Part shown: positions 23,179 to 33,519 of the stretch, piece after piece
How the letters are laid out: each line of letters opens with the position of its first letter
Numbering within the stretch: the stretch's first letter is position 1
Origin: Oxytricha trifallax
Lineage: Eukaryota; Ciliophora; Spirotrichea; Sporadotrichida; Oxytrichidae
DNA length: 64,000 nt
Assembly: GCA_000711775.1 (NCBI GenBank)
Contig: ARYC01000570.1
Coordinates: 85,374-149,373, forward strand
Reading direction: 5' to 3'
Notes under the pieces: generated by a model
The model's database searches: none
What the model was told of the DNA's origin: nothing
Seen by the model: only the letters and a program-made list of their open reading frames with translations
Translations under genes and position numbers: made by a program

Positions 23179-25248
23179 AGTTTCAATAGGCAAAATCTAT
23201 TTTCAAACATTTTGAAGAATAAGTTCCACAATAAAATACCGAAAAAACAGCAAAATAAGACTTGAGGCATACTTTACATAAAATAGAACTAAAAATATTT
23301 GAGGTGTTAATTACTGGAAAGAAATCTTTAATAGATTAATGTATGATTAAGATATTAGATTTTGAAGAGAAGCTATAATTAGCCAAGTAGAATTGGGGAA
23401 AAAATAAGACTGGTTAAGAAGACGGGCTTGTAAACTTATAACTATTAAATTTAATTGAAAAACTTATTATTAGATACACAAATCAAAGATATTATAGTAA
23501 AAAAAACAAAATTTGCATTTGTTTAATAAAAAAGAAGATAGTCCCTAATCATATGGATAACTTAGAACCGCCAGAAAGATATCTTGATACTGAAGATTTT
23601 TATATATTTATTATTTTAATTATATTTAATAGATCTGTAAACTTAATTCACATTAGAAATGCTAGAGTTAATAACTACAGAAACATTAATGTTCAAAGGG
23701 GTGTTAAGATTTTTATCTGGGCAAAAGTTTAAGGCTTTTATGATTTTTAGGGATTGTTGGAAAATTTACAAAAAGTATGAGCAAATCTTCAACTCTAAAT
23801 TAAAGACATCAGATGGTGTAGAAAAATAAACTATAGGTACAAAATATGAATACTTTGATGGAGATTTTAAATCGAGATTATATCTAGGATTAGGATTGTT
23901 CTACTTAGGTATATCAGCTCTTCCCAAAAGTCTCACTACAATCATTAGAATTGTTGGTGTAACAAGCGGTAATCGAGAAAGAGGTAGAATATATTTGGAG
24001 AAGTGTATGAATGACAAGAGAAGCAGGTCTCCTTATGCTGCTTTAATTCTTTCACTCTTTTATATTGATTAGGAGCCAAAATTGGAAAAGGTTTGCCAGC
24101 AACTCAAAACATAACTTTAAGCATATCCACACTCTGCCCTATTTCACTGGGTAAGCTCAATTGTGAGTTGGAAATTGGCCTAGCTAGATGATGCTGTTTA
24201 TTTTATTGAGAGAGCTCTTTCAACATGCCCTCGAGAACTTTCTTAATAAGCGGCATTCTTGAAGTACGAAATAGGATGGTTTCATTATCTGAAACTTGAA
24301 TTTAATATTTCCCTCTACAGATTTAAAGAAGTTTTGAGAGATTGTTTAAACTTAGATCTTGATATTGATGAAGAAGGACACTTGGAAAATGCATAATAGC
24401 ATGATGATTACTTAAACAGCAGTTTAAATATCGAGAAACCTCTATCATAGAGTTCGAATAATTTCACTGAAAATATGAAGGTGCATTCAGAGTTAGTGAA
24501 AAAGTTTGCAATGCCTAACAATTCAGATTCATCCCCTACAAAATAGAAGCTAAAAGAAGAGCTTAAAAAGAATCAAGATGCTTCCAGAAAAGAAGACTTT
24601 GTGTACTTACCACATAGAGCCTGTCTTACTATCTAACTTGCTGGTGTCTATGTTGCTTTGAAAAGAGATGAATTAGTTAAACATTGGTTATAAACAACAA
24701 TTGCTCTTGCTAACTAACCAGCCTTAACAAGATCCAAATTGGATCAAGAAATGGGTCATCTTGCCAATATATATTTGAATCACAGACCTGTGGTAGATTT
24801 GCTGACTTATGAGATAATTTACTTCTTGCATTAGATGCCAAAGCTGCCAAACTCTATTCTCCTTCAAATCATATCAAACATAACAGATATCATGAAGAAG
24901 ATAAACCTTAACTTAAATTGTGCAGATCCTTCACTATACTAAGACTCTCCATATTTCGCAGACTATGTGAGCGGTATGATGCTAACAATTATTTGCTACT
25001 GCTTTCTAGGTGATTCTGATATCGCTATGCTTTTCGGTTAGAGACTCATTAAAGCTGTTCCACTTCTTCCTAGTCATTATAATTACTTAGCTGTTCATTC
25101 TTATTATTGGGCTGGCCGAGCTTTCTTCGCTGAATCTGATAAGAAAAATGCTGAATTAATGCTTAATAAAGCTAGAAAGTACAAAAAATATGAATTCCCA
25201 ATAGAAAATAAAATTGAAAGAGTACTAGCTGACATCAAGAAACATTGA
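23175..25248 (+). CDS. TTC39 / IML2 family tetratricopeptide protein
   Basis: Eukaryotic family of TPR-like proteins (yeast Iml2 and animal TTC39), implicated in lipid droplet or inclusion clearance and endomembrane processes. Diagnostic segments are TETLMFKGVLRFLSGQKFKA, YLGLGLFYLGISALPKSL leading into IIRIVGVTSGNRERGRIYLE, HSALFHWVSSIVSWKLAQLD, and CFLGDSDIAMLF then HSYYWAGRAFFAESDKKN. It ends ADIKKH-TGA at 25246. An AT-rich insert at about 23490-23640 separates the first helical segment from the main block, so the N-terminus (ATG at 23175) is tentative. It lies directly upstream of the mucolipin-like gene on the same strand. Confidence 0.8.
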
Positions 25249-25400
25249 GAAATTTTCATATAATAATTTATTTCATAACATTATTTTATTTCTTTCTTGC
25301 ATGTATTAACTCTATCATTACAGAAACATAGCAATTACTTTATAAATTTAAGCAATATGCTTAATTAATTATAATTATTATTAAGGATTTTTATTACAAC

Positions 25401-28400
25401 ATGAGTGATGAAATCAAAACCCCAAAACCCCTTAGTGAGGTTTATAAGTGCTTTGATTTGTAGGGTATAGTTGGGGTCTTATTGGGGTTAGTAGAGAAAT
25501 TAGGCCAATTTGCAAAATGAGAAATAGAAATTAGCGAAATTTAGGGTCTATTTATGATGAGTAATATTTAGATTTACTGCTTAAGCTTAGGTATGGTACA
25601 AGTATTAATATAGACTAAGTCAAACCAGTGTTGAATTATACAGCCATAGCAAGACTCCTACACAAGAGTGCCCCAACTGTTAGGTATCATTGCTTGTTAG
25701 CTGTTTAACATTATAACTCAGGCTCTTGAAAACATCCTGCAAGAAAATAAAAGTTCTCACAGGTCCATATTGACTATCTCTGTGACTCTAAGACATTAAA
25801 GTATTGGGCTCACTTTCCTCTTGACTAACGAGCTGTCATGTTTCATCGCAAGTTTCCAGACATGCGTATCTCTCCTTAGACTATAGCCAATATTTATAGA
25901 CGAAATGGTATTACTTTCAAGACTGTCAACAGAGTTAAGAGAGTGATTGATTTTACAGTGCCATTTTATAGCAATAATTTAAACTATATATATGATTAAA
26001 TGCAGAGAGCTATTGATAATAACATCAAGTTCATACATGCAGATGAAGCTGTGTTTACGTTCAACACTTTTATTAATAAGTCAAGGTACAAGAAGTATGA
26101 TAACATAGAAGTTTATGACTAAAAAGTAAAGGTAGTCACTCATGCAATTTTAGCTGGTATAAGTGAAGATTCAGGCTTAGAGAGTTATGTGATTCACCCT
26201 CGCTCTATTAAGCGAGAGTAGTATATAGAGTTCCTACATAAGCTCAGAGAGAAGTATAGCAACCAAGAGATCATCCTGTTTGTTGATAACCTATCAGTTC
26301 ATAAGACTAAGGAGTCTAAGAAAGCTTATGAAGAGTTAAACATAACCCCTGTATACAACGTTCCTTACAGCCCTTAATTTAATGGAATAGAATTCTACTG
26401 GAGTTAAATAAAGACTCACTACAAGAAGCTTCTGCTGTATCATCTTATGCATGACTTGCCCATCGATACAGTAGACTTGATTCAAAGCAGCTGTAAGAGA
26501 GTGAGCGTAGATAAGACAACAATTTGTGCGAGAAAGGGAAGAATGAATGTTTATAAATAAGTTTTAGATTTAAACGAATGAATATATTCACATATTAAAC
26601 TGGCCCATAAATGGGTTTGGCTTCTCTTTCTTCTCCTCTTCTTATGGCTTGCTTGGGCCCATATTTCTTCTCTTTGTGCCAGCTCCTGCATCTATGTTCA
26701 TTTCATCTGGCTTTTAAACATCTTTATAAAGTCTCTTGCTCACTTCATGAATTTTCTGTGACTTTCTCTCTCTATGAACCTTAGCATGCTCTTTCATAAG
26801 ATATATACCAGTGCCAGATTTTCCTACAAAGTTATATGTCAAAGCTTACTTGAAAGATAAGGATGCTTCTTAAGTTCCTCTAGCCAAGCTGAGCTTATAA
26901 GAATGCCTTGCTTCTTCTAGTCTTCAGGAGAAATAGAATATCGTTTCTTATGTGCTTCTTCAATAATTTCTCTGAGATAATCCTCTTTTATTGTACCAAG
27001 AACACCAAAGAAGAAGTTCCTCTCTGGGAGTTTATTAGAGAGTTGTTTCTTGGTAGGAAGGTAAACTACCACTTCCTCATCTTACATGGCATCCTCATAA
27101 AGATTAGTGACTGAAATGTCAGGGTAGTTGGGAATTTCGATTAGTTTAATCTCTTTATTTTTAAAAGCTTTCTTCTCCTCACAAAGTATTGCTTTCAAGA
27201 ATGAAATTTTGGTACCTTCCATCGTAGGAAGGATTAAACCAACTGTATAATATGTTAATAATCATCAAGTTATCTTACCATGTAAAGTTTGGTATCGATA
27301 GAGATCTTCCTTACTTCTGAATCTTGATATCATTTCTTGAGCCTCGACTCTTTTCATTTGATCATTGAGTGATTCCATCTTTGTTCCTCTTCCTATTAAT
27401 GAATTTCAAATTATAACTTATAGACTTCTGGATCCTATTGTTTAAAATCTTACTATTAAATATGGGCATCTTATAGGAGGTCAACCCTGCAAAGATACGT
27501 GGAGAAAGTTTGCAGAAGCTGTAACAAACTGCAGAGATGGAGCTCCATTTTTATCAATTTAGTTCCATTAAATTAGTACTAAATTTGTTTAAATTTAATT
27601 AGTACTGGTACTAAATTCGTTTAATTTTAATTGGTACCAATTTAATAGTACCAAAACTTAATTAGTACCTAGTTTTAAACTAATGAGGTTTTAATGGAAA
27701 AGTTCCAATATGGTTCAAAACCTAATTGGTACCAGTACCAACCTGAATTTTTTCTAAGTTGGTACCAAAATTAAAAATATTAAGCATGAATTTAGAAAAT
27801 TTATAGTTATAAACTTAGTATAAATATGATGTCTAACGCCTAAGAATCACCCATTGTTGTTGCAGTACCAACTCCTATACAAAGTTACTATAACTAGAGA
27901 GGTTATTAGAGCTTTATAATAGAAATTTAAATTTGAATTTAAACATGGCGGCTAACTTAAATCGCAAAGCAGTCTCTCTTGGCAGTGGATAATCTTAGCT
28001 AAACTTTGGATAAACTAAGAAGCCAGAGATCATATACATTGAAAAGGAGCCAGAGCTTAAAGCTCTTGAGTTTGAATCAGAGGTGTTTGTTCTAGAAATA
28101 AATATCAGGAAGCAGAGAGCAGAGATAAGTATTTAAACGCTAATCGAAGATGTTGAGGAGTTAAAAGAACATCTCCCACTAGAAAAGATTAAAGAATTCT
28201 AATGTGATGAATGCTAAAATTTCTTCTCAACTGATTCGAGCTTGAAGAGGCACATCAAAGAGATGCACTCTGGGAGAGCTAAGATATATTTTAAGCACGA
28301 AAAGGTCGATGGCAGGTATTAGTGCACGACTTGCATGAAGTCTTACACTCACTCAGCTAAAGTTAAAAGACACATGCAAAAACATCATTTAAGTGAGTTT

Positions 28401-31400
28401 TTAATGCAAGATAAAGAAACATAAAAACTTATACCAGCCAAGAGAAAGTCCAATACTATAGAGTCTTAAAGAGAGCAGGAAGAGAGACTTAAGAAGCAGA
28501 AACGTTTTGAGTCAATGAACCAACCAGCTAATGAATTATATATAGCATGCTTGTAAGAGAGAGCTATGTATATACCTGCATTAAATGCAGTAGATCTCAG
28601 TTTTTGCATTGACAACTATTTACATATTGATGTGCCTAACAAGGCAAAACTCATAGTAGTTGATGAGTATGCTTATAAAGTATATCCTTTCAAATATCTT
28701 ATTAGGAACGAGCAGTATCAAAATGAGTTTGCCAATGAATACATAATACTAAGAGAGGCTCATAAAAGGTAATGCAAGAACTTGCTTAAACTCGATGGAG
28801 TTATTCTTGGACATGGTTTTATTGCACTACGACTTAAGAAATTTGAAATGACTCTAAGAGATTATCTCTACCATAATAGATACCCAGATGACTTGAATGA
28901 GATACTCACGGAAATGACCAAGGGTGTGAAAGAGCTGCATGATCTAGGGTATGTTCATAGAGATTTGAAGCCAGAAAATGTAATGCTAAATCTCTGTCCT
29001 TTAGAAATAGTAGTCATTGATTTCAATAGAGCAATAAGGTAAGAAATAGTGACTTTAGCTAAAGTGCTATGCACACCTGGGTACTTCCCAATAAGAGAGA
29101 AGTGGACTAATGGCTCTGTTTAGTGAGATGTCTGGGCGGTAGCAGCAATTATTTTAGAGTGCGATATGGAAAGTATGTCTTACTTCGGAACAAAGCAAGA
29201 AAAGTAATCAATAAGCATGGCTGTTAAACATATAAAGCAGGAATATGTATGCACTTAGATTAAGAAAATGGTTGAGATGATCATAGTAAGAGCTCCAGCA
29301 TATCCAAGATCGTCATTAGAAGATATACTTGAAACATTAAAGAGAGCTAAGTTCAAGAGATACCACAAAGATAAGCAGATAAAATTTGTTTGAATTAAGC
29401 ACATTAATACTCATTAAATATTCATTAAATTCACATAAAACTTGCGTTTTCTCTACTAACCCCAATAAGACCCCAACTATACCCTACAAATCAAAGCACT
29501 TATAAACCTCACTAAGGGGTTTTGGGGTTTTGAATGATTAACTAATAATAAGAACCACTTCTAGAAGATTTTAATGATGACCCCAAAACCCCTGCTCTTT
29601 AAATATAATCTCCTCCTTTAAATTCAAAAGAATAGTAGATTAAATAGATCGTATTGCCAAAGTCTAAAAGTGCTATAAATATCTCACCTGATAGTACTTT
29701 GAATAAAAGCAAATAAGATAGACTGCAATAGCTTTTATCTGGGGAAACTTTAGAAATGCAAAGTAATAGTAAATTCGATAATAAAAGTTAAGATAAAAAT
29801 ACTGAAAAGCATGAAAGTAATAGTTAGAGTGCTTAAGTTGTCAATAATAATTAAAATGAACATGAAACATCAAATGATGAAAGAAAATTGATTAGTAGTA
29901 ATTAAAAGCGAAGCAAGATTTTAATGCCATTGAAGAGTAAAATTAAGTTAGGACCTATAGCAAAATATAAATAATTTGGTAGGTGAAATTTATTAGAAAT
30001 ATAACTTAGTAATTGCTCCTAAATAAATCTGATAAATTAATACTTCTTGTATAGATAGATTTCCCTGGAAATTAATAATGTGTTTATTGTTGATATTCTT
30101 CACTTCTCTTCAGGCTTATTTAATTGTCAGTTACACTGGAAATTACTCTCGCTAAACTGAAGTAAAATGGTACAAAATGTTCCTAGATGGAGATGCGAAC
30201 TATAATCGTAATAATAATATATGACTTCATAATTATGTATTAAAGATTAATTTTTATTAAAAATGTTTTTAAATGACGAATTTGAAAGAGACAAGAATTT
30301 GTTTAAAATATCAGAAGTTTAAGATTAGCTATAAACTTCAGTCTCTAACTATTATAATTTATTTTCTGATTCAAAGGATGAATTTGATTTATACACTGCT
30401 CTGTAAGTATATATTGAATATTACTTAAGACTCGATTAAATGATATAATAAAAAAATATAATTGACTATTTATTGTAGACTCAATAATAGAAATTAGTAG
30501 TTAGAACCTTCAATGTTTATTGATTATGTTACAGAACCAATAAATCCCCAATAAGATTAATTTGTATATTATTTGACAGAAGATAATTTGGGTCCATTTT
30601 CTTAGTATACTGGCATTCAACTTAAGGTAATTATACTCTCTTTACCACAATTTAAGATTATTCATAACAGTATTTGCTAATATTTTACTTAGAATTACAT
30701 TAGAAGTGTGCAGACAATACAGGTAAACTACACAATAATGCATTAAGTCCCCAGAGATTCATATGCAGAATCTTCTTGCTACATATGGGATATTCTGCAG
30801 AATTTCGATTTCTACCAACGCAGCACTATGAAACTGACACTCACTTTTCACAAGCAGCCTTGCACCCTAAACTCCTACAATTTGAAGCAATTTGTGTGGG
30901 TATCCGTATGTCTTGTGCTACTCGCTCTGGTTTCTATAGGATTACACGTAAAATATTTATTTAGCATAAGAGGGAGATATGAGAAGCTCAGGAAAAGATA
31001 CGATCTCAAGATGGAAGCTTATAAGATTGCCACAAATAACAATGGATAAAATAATTAGAATGATTCATAATAGTACGAAAGCCAGTTTTATCAATTAAAT
31101 GGAAGCTAGGGATCTAGTGAATACATAAAGACCGTTTAAAAAGGCAGAGCAACTCTGGTAAGAATTTCATAAATAATCATACAATCTTTCACTATAGATG
31201 AAATCGTATTCTCGAATCTAAGATGAAAATTAAGCTTACAAATAACACCTTCGAAGCCAAAAAAGCCTTAAATCACCTCGTAAAAATACATTCACTATAA
31301 ACGAACTTGAAAACGATAACAGTGAAATAGTGATTCAAGTAGATGAAATATCACACGATAAATTTGGATAGAACAACTAAAATTTATAATAATTAACGAC

Positions 31401-33327
31401 AAGCAAATAGATTGTCATTGATCCAGCTGATGATAATTCTTAAGAATTAATTGATAAGGAAGATTCATTTTTTGAAGAGAATAAGTAAGATTATGACTAA
31501 ATCAACAATTAATTGAGAGTAATTGAAGATAAGAAATAGAAACCCAGACGGTCAATTACCTTGAAACCTCAAGCTAGTGATGCCTTATAAATCATGATTA
31601 GTAACGATGATGACGCTATAACACATAAGGACAAAGAATTATAGAATAATCAAGACGGTTCTTAACAAGATAATTTTCAAGGAGATGAAACAAATCCACC
31701 AGCAAAGAATTCAGTAAACCAAAATTAAAATCTACATAATTTATTGGAAACATCGAATAACGACAACAATTACCAAAACGAAGAATAGTTTCCAAATTTA
31801 GCATGGGTGGATTTACCTATCTGGGAGAAATCCAAACTCATTAATAAATTTACATTTGTGGCATTAATTGGTAATTTCTGTCAAGTTACTGGATCTATAC
31901 TATATTTCTTGAGGCCAATTAGAGAAGTTGAATTTGATGAGATTTTGATAGGATTTGGCTGTTTACTTGCGTGGGCAACTCTTCCTAAGTATAAAATAAT
32001 ATAAATTTATTATAAAAAAGAGACATGATACTACTATTTCATTTCATTCAATAAGGGGGAGCATTTTAATTCATATATCCATCATTTAAAAGTAGATTAT
32101 TTTTTGTAAAAGTACTTCATGTATTCGCAGAGATATTCACTGATCTTAAGAACTATGGAGTTTTCCTTCCCAATTCTAACTCGAGCTCTGCTAGGAATCA
32201 TCCCGTTTTTTATTGGTTATGCAATCTTGGGTCAATGTCTATTTTGGCCTTTTCAAAATAGATTTGGCACTTTCTCTAATGCTTTTATGCAATTGTTTTC
32301 ATATTTATAAAAATACTCATTAGATCCTGATTTATAGAATATTGCATTAATCCAATAAATTTTTATTAAAATAAATTTGAATTGTTTTGTATGATGAATG
32401 GAGATAATTTAGTGCCTATTCATTAAGATTTGACCTCATATGATGTAGTATTAGGCAATTTATACCTATATGTCTATATTTTCCTATCTATAGTGTAAGT
32501 TTCATTAATAACCAAATTTCTTAAAATCCAATACCAATTTGATAATTTTTTTCTTGTTTATTATATGTTAAATCTTTATTTATAGAGTGATAATGAACAT
32601 ATTCATCATAATAATAGAGCAAGGATATTTAAGTGTGAAATACAAAAGAGCATATGATTGGTTAGATTATAATGCCAACCTGAATTAATAGGAAGATCAA
32701 GACTAAAACGACATGCCAGAAGAGATTAAACTAAGCTCAGGCAATTTTATAATATATTATTGAAATTTATTCAAATTTTAAGGCAACTAGCTAGCTTATG
32801 AGAAGGAAGTGTTTATTAAATTGAGAGATGCTTTTGAGGGGATAACCGATGGAGATGTTTATGGAAAGGGAATGCCCATAGATAACCATCCTAAACTCAT
32901 TTAAATAATATTTATTATCATAATTATTTGAGAATTAATACTCAATCATACCTAACTATCATATATTAAATATATCAATTTATTGTTTTCTAATGAGTTT
33001 ATCCCCAAATAAAACAACTAAGAAATATCTGGAACATCATAAAAATCCCAAAGTTCTTTCTTTAGTCGGCAGCCTTCATTTTTTACTAATAATTTAGCCA
33101 AAAAGCAGCAATAGAGCTTAAATTAGTAAAACAATAATACTTTGATAACAAACAATGAAAGAGACCAAGTTAGGAGAGAATATAAAAGTAAGTCGTATTT
33201 TTGAATAAATTTATTTCATTTATATTTATAAGATAAAATTAATTCTTTTTATATAGAGTAACAATCGAAGTTAGTGCTGAATGAATTGCTAAGTGAAGAG
33301 GAATTTGAAATTAATTCTAAATAATGA
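25401..33327 (+). CDS. Mucolipin-like TRP cation channel (interrupted by a full TBE transposon)
   Basis: Endolysosomal cation channel family (TRPML/PKD-like). ATG at 25401 encodes MSDE; removing the transposon plus one AAT gives MSDEMINQQQEPLLEDFNDD in frame. An Asn-rich cytosolic tail precedes TM1 (PWKLIMCLLLIFFTSLQAYLI). The luminal domain (YVTEPINPQQDQF, CYIWDILQNFDFYQRSTMKL) and the TM2 start QFVWVSVCLVLLALVSIGLH follow. After a long Asn/Asp/Gln-rich insertion come FTFVALIGNFCQVTGSILYF, LIGFGCLLAWATLPKY and FPILTRALLGIIPFFIGYAI (pore helix side). The final helix is VIMNIFIIIIEQGY. This order matches mucolipins. The acidic C-terminus ends FEINSKQ-TGA at 33325. The long loop between TM2 and TM3 is unusual. 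Several introns (for example about 33190-33257) and IES are present. Confidence 0.85.
25415..25499 (+). repeat. TBE left terminal inverted repeat
   Basis: 85 bp identical to the reverse complement of 29448-29532; starts CAAAACCCCAAAACCCCTTA and ends GGGGTTAGTAGAGAAA. Confidence 0.97.
25517..26581 (+). pseudogene. TBE 42-kDa transposase ORF with one in-frame TGA
   Basis: IS630/Tc1-mariner-type DDE transposase thought to act in TBE mobility and in developmental DNA elimination in hypotrichs. ATG at 25517 to TGA at 26579 gives the usual 354 codons. An N-terminal helix-turn-helix-like part (ISPQTIANIYRRNGITFKTV) is followed by the catalytic core: IKFIHADEAVFTFNTF (first Asp), ILFVDNLSVHKTKESKK (second Asp) and YSPQFNGIEFYWSQIK (the Glu of the third motif). 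Codon 71 (25727-25729) is TGA within SGS-TGA-KHPARK. The rest of the frame is intact, so this is a single nonsense change, probably from CGA or AGA, unless read through. An internal start at 25839 (MFHRKF) would keep the catalytic core. Confidence 0.85.
26588..27378 (-). CDS. TBE 22-kDa ORF product (two short introns)
   Basis: Conserved TBE protein of unknown biochemical role. ATG at 27378 (MESLNDQMKRVEAQEM). A 36-nt intron (27243-27278, GTAAGA...ATACAG) joins YQTLH to VGLILPTMEGTKISFL; a 26-nt intron (26824-26849, GTAAGC...TTGTAG) joins KKHPYLS to RKSGTGIYLMKEHA. After splicing one frame of about 217 residues runs to TGA at 26588-26590, with a Lys/Glu-rich C-terminus (PSKPQEEEKKEKPNPF). Without splicing, the second intron brings an early TGA. 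It is transcribed divergently from the 57-kDa gene. Confidence 0.8.
26824..26849 (-). other. 26-nt intron in TBE 22-kDa gene
   Basis: GTAAGCTTTG...CTTTGTAG; contains a TGA in the unspliced frame. Removal restores the reading frame to the C-terminus. Confidence 0.7.
27243..27278 (-). other. 36-nt intron in TBE 22-kDa gene
   Basis: GTAAGATAAC...TATACAG; contains TGA codons. Removal joins the MESLND exon to the main exon in frame. Confidence 0.7.
27560..27780. repeat. Cluster of GTAC-centred palindromes between divergent TBE genes
   Basis: About nine copies of variants of AATTGGTACCAATT (AATTAGTACTAAATT, AATTGGTACCAATTT, TTGGTACCAGTACCAA, GTTGGTACCAAAATT and others) lie in ~220 bp, within the 567-bp gap between the 22-kDa and 57-kDa start codons. 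Each is itself a near-perfect palindrome. Position suggests a shared promoter or operator, or a protein-binding array. Confidence 0.75.
27945..29393 (+). pseudogene. TBE 57-kDa zinc-finger/kinase ORF with one in-frame TGA
   Basis: ATG at 27945 (MAANLNRKAVSLGSGQ), 482 codons to TGA at 29391. Two C2H2 fingers are visible: FQCDECQNFF...LKRHIKEMH and YQCTTCMKSYTHSAKVKRHM. A protein-kinase-like domain follows, with YVHRDLKPENVMLN (catalytic loop), IVVIDFNRAIR (a DFN in place of DFG) and a late ACTPGYFPIRE-like region. At 29124-29126 TGA replaces the residue before DVWAVAAIILE. The context (SVQ-TGA-DVWA) and the kinase consensus suggest a former TGG or other sense codon. Otherwise the frame is intact. 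Confidence 0.85.
29448..29532 (-). repeat. TBE right terminal inverted repeat
   Basis: Perfect reverse complement of the left repeat, followed by the AAT target duplication. Confidence 0.97.
29581..29592 (+). other. Telomere-like C4A4C4 motif within mucolipin coding sequence
   Basis: CCCCAAAACCCC encodes part of DDPKTPA, 49 bp past the right end of the TBE. Identical to the terminal repeat unit of TBEs and of hypotrich telomeres. Confidence 0.8.
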
Positions 33328-33519
33328 GTGAAGATATTCTATTACAACTGATAATAACTAGTTATGAAGTGTAAGATCGATAGATTTAATTTAATATTAT
33401 TCTTCAGTTTATTGATTATCTTATAAATGCTTGAGAGAATTGCATTTATTTTCTATTAAAAGTGATAAATAACTAATTATCGCATTAAAATATACCTAAA
33501 AATTAAGGAGTTACTTTTG

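Larger units (their letters stand above)
25415..29532. mobile_element. Complete TBE1-type telomere-bearing element (4,118 bp)
   Basis: Both ends carry an 85-bp inverted repeat that looks identical base for base (25415-25499 and 29448-29532), beginning CAAAACCCCAAAACCCC, the telomere-like sequence that defines TBEs. The element is flanked by a 3-bp AAT duplication (25412-25414 and 29533-29535), the ANT target of this family. It carries the expected three genes: a 42-kDa DDE transposase (+), a 22-kDa protein (-) and a 57-kDa zinc-finger/kinase protein (+). It sits between codons 4 and 5 of the mucolipin gene and therefore must be removed exactly during macronuclear development. Confidence 0.97.

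Noticed and set aside
30776-30964. Frame in an alternative phase of the mucolipin locus
   Set aside because: The overlapping frame gives the conserved CYIWDILQNFDFYQRS block; the other phase is a shadow.
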